Source: Bacillota bacterium (GTDB lineage: Bacteria; Bacillota; Clostridia; Christensenellales; SZUA-584). From it: a DNA stretch of 64,000 nt. Below the pieces are notes generated by a model. It had not been told where the DNA came from, did no database searches, and worked only from the letters and a program-made list of their open reading frames with translations. The position numbers and the translations under genes are program-made. This document shows, piece by piece, positions 1 through 7,291 of the stretch. Location: the NCBI GenBank assembly GCA_023406895.1, contig JAEXTV010000014.1, positions 1 through 64,000 on the forward strand, given 5' to 3'. Position 1 is the stretch's first letter. Each line of letters opens with the position of its first letter.

Positions 1-4
1 GCCC

Positions 5-25
5 GAACCGGCTTTATGCCGGTTT
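5..25 (+). terminator. Terminator hairpin copy lacking its T tract
   Basis: The stem AACCGGC/GCCGGTT with loop TTTAT is followed by TCAGG instead of a T run. The same 21 bases recur at 178-198, where they are followed by seven T. The likely reading is a terminator of a gene to the left that was split or duplicated when the hairpin element at 49-155 arrived. Confidence 0.45.
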
Positions 26-48
26 CAGGCTGCTGACAAAGTAACAAA

Positions 49-155
49 TGTCATTTCGAGCGAGCGTAAGCGATCGACTACGAAGTAGAGTGAAATCCCA
101 TGTTTAAAGCGTTTTAACATGGGATGCTCACGTCGCTACGCTCCTCAGCATGACA
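49..155. repeat. Dispersed hairpin element, family 1 (TGTCA/TGACA ends)
   Basis: A 107-base imperfect palindrome starts with TGTCA and ends with TGACA. It contains a strong inner hairpin, CCCATGTT...AACATGGG at about 97-123. Related elements lie at 22884-22977, 39598-39690, 49343-49441 and probably 63896-64000, always between genes. It resembles a non-autonomous MITE or REP-like sequence. No ORF is present. Confidence 0.6.
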
Positions 156-177
156 GGGAGGGTTTTTCATCAAGCTG

Positions 178-202
178 GAACCGGCTTTATGCCGGTTTTT
201 TT
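178..202 (+). terminator. Rho-independent terminator
   Basis: The stem AACCGGC/GCCGGTT with a TTTAT loop is followed by a T run at 196-202. It probably ends the transcript of a gene lying before the window. Confidence 0.7.
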
Positions 203-304
203 AATTGACCGCATAAATGCGATGAATCTGCTGCATCTTTTTATATAATACATTGATATTTAAGCCAAAATAGGACGTGGAAATATATTAAGGATATAAA
301 GGCA

Positions 305-1351
305 ATGGATCAAAATCAGTCTGTACATCAGGAGGCATCCGTATCGGATGACAATACTATCAGAAAGGTGCCCGTCGTCCTGCTGATAGTCTTTGATATC
401 CTTTATGCCGCAATGATATTGCTGGCCTTTTACCTGACGACATACAGCTGGCACAGCGAAATTAAACCGCAGCCGCTCGCAGCACCGGGCTCTGCGCCCA
501 TCGTTTCCGAAATAGCCCTTGAGTCCGCTGCGCCGCCGGTGGCGCAAGCGTCCGGGGAGGCTTTGCCCTCGGCCGGGCCGCTCACGCTGCGTGAAAAATT
601 CTCGGACAAGTTCACCGACGGCAGCATCGAAACAACGGCCAATTCGTACAAGAGCGCGAATATCAGCGTCACGATCGATACGGTAAAAAAAGACGGCGTC
701 ACGTATTATCTCGCGGATATCTACGTGGCGGAAATCAAGTATTTCAAAACGGCTTTTGCGAAAGAGGCCGATGTGCTCAAACACGAAGAACCGACCGATA
801 AGATTGCTAAAGAGGTTGGGGCCATACTCGCCATCAACGGCGACTCCTGCATTGATAACCATGGGCTGATCATACGCAACGGCAGCCTGTATCCCACGGA
901 GGAAACGGAAGCGGATGTGCTGATCATGTATCGGGACGGCACCATGGTCACGCTCTCTCCCGAAGACGTAGACAAAGACAAAATCATGGCCCAAGCGCCC
1001 TATCAGGTTTGGTCCTTCGGCCCGATGCTCTTAATGGACGGTCAAGCCATGACCGAATTCAACTCACCCAATCGTATTGCAGGCAGCCCCGAAAACCCGA
1101 GAACGGCGGTCGGGTATTACGAGCCGGGGCATTACTGCTTTTTGGTGGCAGACGGCAGACAAAAGGATTACTCGTATCCCGGCATGAGCTGCGCGCAGCT
1201 GTCCGCGCTTTTTGAGGAGCTTGGGTGCAAAACGGCTTATAATCTCGACGGAGGGAAAACCTCCGAGATGGTGTTTATGGGTGAGCTTTATAACAAGCCG
1301 GTCGGCGGCGGCCGCAGCGTCAGCGACATTGTGTACATTGCCGACGAATAA
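305..1351 (+). CDS. Membrane-anchored phosphodiester glycosidase (NAGPA domain)
   Basis: This 348-residue protein has one N-terminal membrane segment (about residues 22-44) after a short cytoplasmic tail. A low-complexity Ala/Pro/Ser linker follows, then a phosphodiester glycosidase domain. Diagnostic motifs of that fold are visible: INGD near residue 178, PRTAVG near 264, VADGR near 280 and NLDGG near 314. Known members remove N-acetylglucosamine or other sugars from phosphodiesters, and bacterial forms probably act on cell-surface polymers. The anchor places the catalytic domain outside the membrane. The substrate cannot be read from sequence. A small membrane protein gene follows after 12 bases and is probably cotranscribed. 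Confidence 0.85.
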   Translation: MDQNQSVHQEASVSDDNTIRKVPVVLLIVFDILYAAMILLAFYLTTYSWHSEIKPQPLAAPGSAPIVSEIALESAAPPVAQASGEALPSAGPLTLREKFSDKFTDGSIETTANSYKSANISVTIDTVKKDGVTYYLADIYVAEIKYFKTAFAKEADVLKHEEPTDKIAKEVGAILAINGDSCIDNHGLIIRNGSLYPTEETEADVLIMYRDGTMVTLSPEDVDKDKIMAQAPYQVWSFGPMLLMDGQAMTEFNSPNRIAGSPENPRTAVGYYEPGHYCFLVADGRQKDYSYPGMSCAQLSALFEELGCKTAYNLDGGKTSEMVFMGELYNKPVGGGRSVSDIVYIADE

Positions 1352-1363
1352 AGGAAAAAGATT

Positions 1364-1546
1364 ATGTTCAAAAGACTGATACCGCATCTGTGCATTATTC
1401 TTTCGCTGGCCACGCTCACGTTTCTCGTGCTGGCCCAGTTCAACCCGATATGGGGCAAAACGTTCATTCAGGTCGTCGTGGGGCTGACGTGCATCGCATC
1501 CATCACCGCCGCCGCGTACTTGATCGCAGACAACCGGAGAGGCTAG
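1364..1546 (+). CDS. Small two-helix membrane protein
   Basis: This 60-residue protein has two hydrophobic helices (about residues 7-25 and 35-53) and a basic C-terminus (DNRRG). It starts 12 bases after the glycosidase stop, behind the AAGGAAAAAG ribosome site. I do not recognise a family. Its position suggests cotranscription with the membrane-anchored glycosidase, possibly as a small partner, but that is inference only. Confidence 0.6.
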   Translation: MFKRLIPHLCIILSLATLTFLVLAQFNPIWGKTFIQVVVGLTCIASITAAAYLIADNRRG

Positions 1547-1687
1547 CTTGCTTATTTTCAGTCGGCGGAGCTTAGTGTTAGTTACCGCCAATTACAACCT
1601 CGTCCGTAATCAAATCGGTTATATTCGGCAATGTGCTAACCGGACAGATCATCAATCAGTGAAACGTTTATATTTTCAGAGAATATG

Positions 1688-1722
1688 AAAAGAGCGCATT
1701 CTGGTTGCTGCGCTCTTTTCAA
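1688..1722. terminator. Bidirectional terminator
   Basis: The inverted repeat AAAAGAGCGCA / TGCGCTCTTTT has A-rich and T-rich flanks, so it can stop transcription from both sides. It lies between the plus-strand small membrane gene and the 3' end of the minus-strand GNAT gene. The rest of 1547-1833 shows nothing else. Confidence 0.75.
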
Positions 1723-1833
1723 TATATATAAATTGCTGGCTGCCTTATGAATGACCGCCTTATTAACTAAGATTATAATACAGAATGATTATGAACAATA
1801 TGTGAACACAACGTTGAATTTTTGTAAAGTCCT

Positions 1834-2292
1834 CTAAATATCTTTGGCCATCACCAAACGGTCTTCCCCTTCGCCATACTCATCCTTGGCGCTGTCCACC
1901 ACGGTGAACCCAAGCTTTTCGCGGTATACAGAGAGTGCGGTAAAGTTTGCGGGGTCCACAGTCAGCGTCACCCGCGAAATGCCGTATTCCTTAAGGCCCT
2001 CCAGCGCATACGCAAGCAATGCCGTGCCCACATTCTGGCCCCTGAAATCCGGCAACACCGCCACGCTCATCAGATACGCGTTATCGGGGTTGTTCATATC
2101 GGCCATGAAATACGCGCACGCCACGACCGTGCCTTCCTCGTCCACCGCGGCGTACACCTTGCCGTAGCGCAGCAGCGGCACCACCACATACTCGTTGAGT
2201 GCGCCGTCTCCGAATGCCTCCTGCTCAATATCAAGGATGTTCCCAACAATGTTTATATCCGGCTTTTCCAATACGGTAAATGTCAGTGTCAT
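1834..2292 (-). CDS. GNAT family N-acetyltransferase
   Basis: This 152-residue single-domain GNAT protein has the acetyl-CoA pyrophosphate-binding motif in VLPDFRGQNVGTALL (about residues 77-92). A C-terminal YREKLGF segment is typical of RimI-like enzymes. The substrate is unknown. It is the last gene of a minus-strand group (corA, zinc ribbon, radC, GNAT) with 15 bases between it and radC, so it is probably expressed with them. Confidence 0.8.
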   Translation of the reverse strand: MTLTFTVLEKPDINIVGNILDIEQEAFGDGALNEYVVVPLLRYGKVYAAVDEEGTVVACAYFMADMNNPDNAYLMSVAVLPDFRGQNVGTALLAYALEGLKEYGISRVTLTVDPANFTALSVYREKLGFTVVDSAKDEYGEGEDRLVMAKDI

Positions 2293-2307
2293 ATGTGTCC
2301 TCCAAGA

Positions 2308-3057
2308 TTATTTCGTTTTTAGTGCCTCCGATAGTTGCTGCATGCTCACATATTCGGCGGCATAGGCTTCTCTCCCCGCCAGCTCACATTTGCCCATCAG
2401 GGAATCGGCCTGAAAACTGAACGCCTCATTTTCACTGACGATGATATGATCGACAAGCTCGATGCCCAGCAAAGCCAGCGCGCTGAGCACGCTTTGTGTG
2501 GTTTCGATATCGGCTTTAGACGGCATCACGCTGCCGCCCGGATGATTGTGCGCAATCACGCACTTCACGGCATGGTGCCGCAGCGCTTTTGAGGCAATAC
2601 GGCTGATGTATACGGGCGATTCGTTTGCGCTGCCTTCACTCATTCGCTCGACGTGGATCACACGGTTCTGCGTGCCGAGCCAAATCACATAAAACTGCTC
2701 ATACGGCTTACCAAAAAGCAGCGTTCTCGCAAAGCCGCACGCATCGGCAATCGAGCGGAGCGCCGGCTTCCTGCCGAGCTTGCTGCGCTCATACGCGCGA
2801 AACACATCGGGAATCATGGCCAAAAATGCCGATGCCTTCGGACCGATGCCTCCCACACGCTCAACGTCTTTTGGGTCTGCCTCGAGCACAGCCGCGAGCG
2901 AACCGAATGTGCGGATCAGCTCGTGAGCCATCGTGTTGGTATCCACGCGCGGCAGCGCATAAAACAGCAAAAGCTCGAGTATTTCGTGCTCCTCGAAGCC
3001 CTCAAGCCCTTCGCATAAAAACCGGTTTGTGAGCCGCTGCCTGTGTCCTTCGTGCAT
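2308..3057 (-). CDS. radC: RadC family JAB/MPN-domain protein
   Basis: This 249-residue RadC-like protein (UPF0758) has an N-terminal helix-hairpin-helix part (RVGGIGPKASAF) and a C-terminal JAB1/MPN domain. The metal-binding signature AHNHPGG is followed by the conserved Ser and Asp in SVMPSKAD. The role of RadC remains uncertain; a DNA-repair or recombination link is traditional but disputed. I chose the ATG at 3057 (MHEGHRQRL) because family members begin there. A longer in-frame reading to 3222 would run through the upstream zinc-ribbon gene and be Ala-rich and implausible. Only 7 bases separate it from that gene. Confidence 0.88.
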   Translation of the reverse strand: MHEGHRQRLTNRFLCEGLEGFEEHEILELLLFYALPRVDTNTMAHELIRTFGSLAAVLEADPKDVERVGGIGPKASAFLAMIPDVFRAYERSKLGRKPALRSIADACGFARTLLFGKPYEQFYVIWLGTQNRVIHVERMSEGSANESPVYISRIASKALRHHAVKCVIAHNHPGGSVMPSKADIETTQSVLSALALLGIELVDHIIVSENEAFSFQADSLMGKCELAGREAYAAEYVSMQQLSEALKTK

Positions 3058-3064
3058 ACGGCCT

Positions 3065-3265
3065 TCAGCTTCCGCAGCCCTTGCATCCGCTGCAGCTGCC
3101 GCCGTTGCACCCGCCGCCGCCTTTACCGCCAAAATAGCATTTGCCCTGATAATACCGCGCGGTATTGAGCGAGGCGCATTTCGGGCAGGGCGGCTTTTTA
3201 TCCGCTGTGGTGAGCTCTTCAAAAATATTTTTACAATCTTCGCAGATGTATTTGAGCAATGGCAT
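3065..3265 (-). CDS. FmdB-type zinc-ribbon protein
   Basis: This 66-residue protein begins MPLLKYICEDC and carries two CxxC knuckles (CEDC and CPKC), the pattern of the FmdB/CxxC_CxxC_SSSS putative regulatory family. Its C-terminus is a Gly/Cys-rich tail (GGKGGGG, CSGCKGCG) that could bind more metal. The function of the family is not established. It sits 18 bases after corA and 7 bases before radC, overlapping the implausible long form of radC in another frame. Confidence 0.75.
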   Translation of the reverse strand: MPLLKYICEDCKNIFEELTTADKKPPCPKCASLNTARYYQGKCYFGGKGGGGCNGGSCSGCKGCGS

Positions 3266-3283
3266 ATGCCGGGTTTCCTTTCC

Positions 3284-4219
3284 TTAAAGCATCTTCCTGC
3301 GCCAGAGGATGTACATCGTCAGCCCAGCGCCCACAAGCGAAAAGCCCGCGAGCACCCAAAACCCAAGTAACCCCGAGTTTTCAAACGGCACGTCCACGTT
3401 CATGCCCCACAGGCTCGCAATCAGCGTTGGCACAGCGATGATGATTGTGACCGCCGTTAAGAATTTCATGACGTTGTTGAGGCTGTTGGAAATCATCGAC
3501 GCAAACGCGCTCATCGTTCCCGTTAAAATATCCCGGTATATGGCCGACATCTCCATGGCCTGTTTGTTCTCAATAATAACATCTTCAAGCAAATCGGTAT
3601 CCTCGGGATACTGCTTGATCATGCCGGGCTTTAAGAGTTTTTCGAGCACGGCCTCGTTGGATTTTAACGATGTGGAAAAGAACACGAGTGATTTTTCGAG
3701 CTTAAGCATGCCCATCAGCTCGTTGTTGCGCATGTTCTTGCGCAGCGCATTCTCCACCTGTGTGGTCGCTTTATCGATCTGCCGAAGGTATTGCAGAAAC
3801 TTCGTGCTCGATTTAAACAAAAGCTGAAGGATGAACCGCGTTTTCTTGCAGGTGTCAAAACCGCGCACACGGTTTTCCATGAAATCGTCGATAATCGTGG
3901 TTTCCGCGAGGCAAACGGTAATCACCATTTTGTCCATGAGCAGGATACCGAGCGGTATCGTGTTGTACATGAACGATGTGCCTTCGGGCTCCACCACGGG
4001 AATGTCCACAAGGATCAGGGCCTGATCGTCTTCTTTTTCGAGACGCGGCGTCTCTTCTTCGTCGAGCGCAGCCTGCAGCAAATCGAGCTGAGCGCCTGTG
4101 TCAGCGCACACCTGCGCCAGTTCGTCGCGCGTGGGATTCAACAGATGAATCCAAACGCCGTCGCCGGACTTGTCCTGCTCTTTGATCATGCCGCCTATCG
4201 TCTTGTTGTACTGTATCAT
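3284..4219 (-). CDS. corA: CorA family divalent cation transporter
   Basis: This 311-residue protein has a long helical cytoplasmic domain and two C-terminal membrane helices. The signature GMN motif (WGMNVDVPFE) lies at the end of the first helix. CorA proteins form pentamers that take up Mg2+, and some members carry Co2+, Ni2+ or Zn2+. The ATG at 4219 is used; a TTG two codons earlier is possible. The ATG overlaps the stop of an upstream 35-codon leader ORF (ATGA), so corA translation is probably coupled to leader translation. It heads the operon with the zinc ribbon, radC and GNAT genes. Confidence 0.9.
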   Translation of the reverse strand: MIQYNKTIGGMIKEQDKSGDGVWIHLLNPTRDELAQVCADTGAQLDLLQAALDEEETPRLEKEDDQALILVDIPVVEPEGTSFMYNTIPLGILLMDKMVITVCLAETTIIDDFMENRVRGFDTCKKTRFILQLLFKSSTKFLQYLRQIDKATTQVENALRKNMRNNELMGMLKLEKSLVFFSTSLKSNEAVLEKLLKPGMIKQYPEDTDLLEDVIIENKQAMEMSAIYRDILTGTMSAFASMISNSLNNVMKFLTAVTIIIAVPTLIASLWGMNVDVPFENSGLLGFWVLAGFSLVGAGLTMYILWRRKML

Positions 4220-4323
4220 TGGCAAGCACCGCCTTTCTTATAGCGGCGTACACCTATGCCTGCCTGCTGGTATGCACGCCGCCGGAATATGTGTGTTTTA
4301 ATGTGGGGTCCGCGTCCACGCAT
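4216..4323 (-). CDS. Unannotated basic leader peptide coupled to corA
   Basis: A 35-codon ORF starts MRGRGPHIKT and ends GGACQ. It contains 8 Arg and 3 Lys, including an RRR run and an RRYKK run. A near-perfect ribosome site, AAGGAGGTGGT, lies directly before its ATG. Its TGA overlaps the corA ATG as ATGA. A promoter (TTGATT, 16 bases, TATAAT) at 4371-4398 would give a 5' leader of about 40 bases. I recognise no family. By analogy with leader peptides ahead of Mg2+ transporter genes in enterobacteria, it could sense translation conditions or Mg2+, but the sequence is unrelated. Confidence 0.55.
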   Translation of the reverse strand: MRGRGPHIKTHIFRRRAYQQAGIGVRRYKKGGACQ

Positions 4324-4370
4324 ACCACCTCCTTGGGAATCATATAAGCCCTTGTTTTAAAGCCACACTC

Positions 4371-4398
4371 ATTATAACACGGCGGACGAATAAATCAA
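4371..4398 (-). promoter_or_regulatory. Promoter of the corA operon
   Basis: On the minus strand there is a -35 box TTGATT (4398-4393), a 16-base spacer and a perfect -10 box TATAAT (4376-4371). Transcription would begin near 4364, about 40 bases before the leader ORF. Confidence 0.6.
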
Positions 4399-4436
4399 TC
4401 TTAAGACGATACGCCATGATACAAAACTTCCCATAA

Positions 4437-4465
4437 TTGACTATTTGAATGCCGCCCCTTATAAT
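4437..4465 (+). promoter_or_regulatory. Strong sigma-A-type promoter of the structured RNA
   Basis: The -35 box TTGACT (4437-4442) and -10 box TATAAT (4460-4465) are separated by exactly 17 bases. The predicted start near 4472 coincides with the first base of the closing stem of the RNA at 4473-4680. It diverges from the corA promoter. Confidence 0.7.
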
Positions 4466-4472
4466 TCCCTTA

Positions 4473-4680
4473 TGGCGGCGGGTCTGTGGTTGAAAGTCGA
4501 TGCCAGTCGCGGGCGAAACGACCCACGTAAGCAGGCAAAGCCCTGTGAGCATGGCGCGGTTTAGATGTCAGCCCGGCCGGGAAATTCCCGAGAGGCAGAG
4601 TCGTGGGGAGGCCATAGCGCCTTATGAGCAAAATGCCCAGCCGGCGGATGTGGGGGCAAAGACCAGGTCAGCCGCCGCCA
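4473..4680 (+). ncRNA. Candidate structured non-coding RNA, about 208 nt (raiA-like?)
   Basis: The first nine bases, TGGCGGCGG (4473-4481), are perfectly complementary to the last nine, CCGCCGCCA (4672-4680). This gives a long-range closing stem. Inside are many short G/C-rich helices and unpaired A-rich joints (GCGGGCGAAACGACCC, GCAGGCAAAGCCCTG, GCCCGGCCGGGAAATT) but no convincing coding frame. A consensus promoter ends seven bases before the stem. From memory the joints resemble the raiA-motif RNA of Bacillota (Rfam raiA), but I could not check this, and no raiA gene is nearby. It is not an obvious RNase P, tmRNA, SRP or 6S RNA. I see no clear terminator directly after 4680. Confidence 0.6.
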
Positions 4681-4985
4681 AACATTTAAAAGTAATACAG
4701 CTTGATGATAAACCTCTTACCTTCATGGCTTTAAATCTTTATGCACCCGACACACAATAAATCTGAGACCACAATAAATCTCAATCTATCCACTGATATA
4801 AACTACAATTGTAAGTAATGATTCACCACTATAGGCTTAAGCCGTAAGGCTTCCGTTTATAGCACCTCATCCAACCTTACGGGCACAAACTCCATAATGA
4901 GTTTAATTATGGTTATCTCTGTTATTCGACACGCAATTTTAAGTCAATTTCTTGGCTGAACCTTTAAATATTCATACTTTTGTAG
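4681..4985. other. Gene-free stretch after the structured RNA
   Basis: This stretch is AT-rich. Its only notable feature is a small hairpin set near 4831-4866, where CTATA...TATAG encloses AAGCC GTAA GGCTT. The hairpin has no T run, so it is a doubtful terminator. I see no gene. Confidence 0.4.
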
Positions 4986-5015
4986 TTGTCACAAAAGAAA
5001 GCCCTCGTGTATGAT
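4986..5015 (+). promoter_or_regulatory. Probable promoter of the GNAT-like gene
   Basis: TTGTCA (4986-4991), an 18-base spacer and TATGAT (5010-5015) match a vegetative promoter. A second TATAAT lies at 5026-5031. Confidence 0.45.
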
Positions 5016-5078
5016 AAACATAGTGTATAATAAACATAAGCATAAATGACCGCATCCAGGGGGGAGATGAGCGACAAA

Positions 5079-6218
5079 ATGTACGAGATCAAAAAACTTA
5101 AAAAGAAATCACGTCATTTAAAAAAATTCATCAATCTTGAGTTTAAGCTTTACAGGAACGATCGCAGCTGGGTGCCGCCGCTCAAATCGGACACAAAAAA
5201 GGTGCTGCTCGGCAAAGGCAACCCGCTGTTTGAAAATGGCGATCAGGCTTTCTTTATGGTCTATAAGGACAAAAAGCCGGTGGGCCGCGTTCTTGTGGGT
5301 ATCGACGAGGAACTCAACCGCGTTAGAGGATTCAAACAGGGGTTTTTCTCCATGTTTGAGTGTGTGGACGATCCGCAGGCGTGCCGGGCGCTGCTTGACG
5401 TGTCGCTTCAGTGGCTCGGCGAAAAGGGCATGAACCGCGTGATCGGGCCGCTTTCCCCATCGAACGGAGACGACCGCAAGGGCTTTGTGGTCATGGGAGA
5501 CGGCGGACCGCCGGTGCTGTTGAATGCGCACACCAAGGATTATTATCCGAAGCTCATTGAGAGCTACGGGTTCACCAAAAACGACGACCATTTTGCGTAC
5601 CTGTTTAACCCCGAGGATTTTAATATCACGCGCCATGCAAAGGCGGTGGAATTCGCCAAAAAGAAGGGCGGCTTCCGCGTTGACAAGCTTAACCCCAAAG
5701 ATATAGTCAATGAAGCCAAAGCGATCAAGCAGATTCTCGACAACAGTGTGCCCGAAGAGTGGGACTATCTCGTCACACCCTCACTCGACGCCGTGATCGA
5801 CGAGTTCAAGAGTCTGCTGCAGTTTTACGACGGGCATTACTGCTACATCGCGCGCAAGGGAGACAAACCCATCGGCTTTATGGTGGCGCTGCCCGATTAC
5901 AACCAGGTGCTAAAGCGCATGAAAGGAAAGATACTGCCCATAGGGTGGGCCAAATACCTTTACTATAAGCGCAAAATCACAGGCGCGAGGGCCCTCGTTC
6001 AGATGGTGGACAGGGAATATCACAACATGGGTGTGAATTACGCGATGTATTTTGAAGCGTATAAGGATTGGCAGGAAACGCAGATTAAATATGTGGAGGC
6101 ATCGTGCATCGACGAAACCAACGTCGCGTCGCGCCGCAGCGTGGAACGCGTGGGCGGGCGGCATTACCGCACATACAGAACGTATAAGTTCGATATAACC
6201 AAAGACAGCAAAGAATGA
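5079..6218 (+). CDS. GNAT-fold protein of the YghO-like family
   Basis: This 379-residue protein belongs to a family of large acyltransferase-like proteins. They typically begin with a short Lys-rich stretch (here MYEIKKLKKKSRHLKKF) followed by NDRSWVPPL and NPLFENGD. The N-terminal half has VGRVLVGID and the C-terminal half has a second GNAT-like region ending near NVASRRSVERVGG. The family's substrate is unknown to me. I chose the ATG at 5079 because it matches the family start. ATGs at 5046 and 5067 are possible, and the only ribosome site (GGGGGGAG, 5059-5066) is 12 bases before 5079. It is monocistronic, with its own terminator. Confidence 0.7.
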   Translation: MYEIKKLKKKSRHLKKFINLEFKLYRNDRSWVPPLKSDTKKVLLGKGNPLFENGDQAFFMVYKDKKPVGRVLVGIDEELNRVRGFKQGFFSMFECVDDPQACRALLDVSLQWLGEKGMNRVIGPLSPSNGDDRKGFVVMGDGGPPVLLNAHTKDYYPKLIESYGFTKNDDHFAYLFNPEDFNITRHAKAVEFAKKKGGFRVDKLNPKDIVNEAKAIKQILDNSVPEEWDYLVTPSLDAVIDEFKSLLQFYDGHYCYIARKGDKPIGFMVALPDYNQVLKRMKGKILPIGWAKYLYYKRKITGARALVQMVDREYHNMGVNYAMYFEAYKDWQETQIKYVEASCIDETNVASRRSVERVGGRHYRTYRTYKFDITKDSKE

Positions 6219-6245
6219 CGAATGCTTAAATACGGTTCATAAGAC

Positions 6246-6279
6246 GATGCAGATTGAGAATATAATCTGCATCTTTTTT
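6246..6279 (+). terminator. Rho-independent terminator
   Basis: The perfect 10-base stem GATGCAGATT / AATCTGCATC is followed by six T. It ends the GNAT-like gene transcript. Confidence 0.85.
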
Positions 6280-6369
6280 ATATTCCCTGTATCAGGGAAG
6301 TTCGAATAACTAACACAAGCATTGATTGCGAAGATTATGGATTAACAAAAGTGAAAATCCCTTACCGTG

Positions 6370-6426
6370 GTTCCCCCTGTCCATCTGCCCAACGGGGGTG
6401 AAGCCGGCACTGTCACCAATAGGTGA
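6370..6426. repeat. Double-hairpin repeat, family 3
   Basis: A first imperfect hairpin, CCCCC...GGGGG, is followed by CTGTCACC AATA GGTGACCGGGATG. The second stem, GTCACC/GGTGAC, differs from the GTCGCC/GGCGAC stem in the copies at 23109 and 23350 but still pairs. Confidence 0.5.
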
Positions 6427-6512
6427 CCGGGATGAAATGAGCTTAATATTGGACATTCCCTCTGCGAGTACCTGACATCTGTTTAACACACAACCTATGA
6501 GGTTATGCCGAC

Positions 6513-6558
6513 ACCTCATTCGGCACTTCGTGCCACCTTCTCCTCGAGGAGAAGGCTT
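6513..6558 (-). repeat. Double-hairpin repeat, family 2
   Basis: Read on the minus strand, a 20-base perfect palindrome (6536-6555) is followed by TGGCA, a GGCAC GAA GTGCC hairpin, and CGAATGAGG. The same plan occurs at 23211, 35692 and 63811 with different stem sequences. The region 6280-6595 holds only these repeats. Confidence 0.55.
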
Positions 6559-6595
6559 AACCAAAGGCTTTATGCGTCAATTTTTTTCAAAGTAT

Positions 6596-7291
6596 CTACA
6601 ACGGCGTGCTCTTGATTTTGGAAAACCGGCGCGGGTAAGCACCCGGCGTGGGTTTTTGCTTTTGTATCAGCAGAATTGCGCCGCGCCCCACGGGAAAGCT
6701 GCCGGTCTGTTTGCACGCAAGCGTTTCCATCGCCGAGGCCGCGTCGGCCATCTCCTGCGCAAACGTCTCGCCCTTCCATGCCGCGAGCGTCCCGCCCGTT
6801 TTGAGCAGCGGCAACGCAAGCTCTAAGAGCATCGGCATGGGCGCAACCGCGCGCGACACCGCCATATCAAAGCTCTCGCGCAGCGGCCCTGAGCCAAGCT
6901 CCTCGGCGCGGCCGCATATCACATTCGCCTGCACATTCATCTTCGCAAGCGTGTTTATTAAAAAATCCGTCTTCTTGCCCGACGCATCGAGCAGCGTCAT
7001 TTGTACATCCGGCCGCAATAGCTTCAGCGGCACGCCCGGAAACCCCGCGCCCGTACCGATATCGATGATGCGCCCGCCCTGCGGCAGCTCGATCGCGGCG
7101 CACAGCGCCATCGCGTCGGCAAAATGCTGCTCTGCCGCCTGTGCTTCGTCAGTAATGCGCGTCAGGTTCTGGTGTTTGTTCGCGTCTACCACGAAGCCAT
7201 AATAGGCGGCACAGTTCTCAATCACCGCTTCATCATAGCGCAGGTTAAGACCCTGAAGTTTTTTGATTAAAGTATCTTTAAAAAGCGTCAT
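6596..7291 (-). CDS. rsmG: 16S rRNA (guanine-N7) methyltransferase RsmG
   Basis: This 231-residue class I SAM-dependent methyltransferase (RsmG/GidB) methylates N7 of a guanine in the 530 loop of 16S rRNA. The SAM-binding motif IDIGTGAGFPG (about residues 96-106) and the upstream NLTRITDE segment are diagnostic. Its ATG abuts the ispE stop codon, making it the third gene of a queG-like, ispE, rsmG operon. It is unusual in sitting here rather than in the classic mnmG-rsmG-parAB context. Confidence 0.93.
   Translation of the reverse strand: MTLFKDTLIKKLQGLNLRYDEAVIENCAAYYGFVVDANKHQNLTRITDEAQAAEQHFADAMALCAAIELPQGGRIIDIGTGAGFPGVPLKLLRPDVQMTLLDASGKKTDFLINTLAKMNVQANVICGRAEELGSGPLRESFDMAVSRAVAPMPMLLELALPLLKTGGTLAAWKGETFAQEMADAASAMETLACKQTGSFPVGRGAILLIQKQKPTPGAYPRRFSKIKSTPL

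Noticed and set aside
3058..3222. Longer radC form with 55 extra N-terminal residues
   Set aside because: The extra part is the Gly/Cys-coding end of the zinc-ribbon gene read in another frame, and RadC families start at MHEGHR-like sequences.
4220..4400. Possible M-box or other Mg2+ riboswitch before corA
   Set aside because: No M-box core is visible, and the leader is about 40 bases plus a short ORF, too small for that class.
4473..4680. RNase P RNA, tmRNA, SRP RNA or 6S RNA
   Set aside because: None of their hallmark sequences (such as the GAGGAAAGTCC of RNase P or an SRP GGTGCTGTT-type loop) is present.
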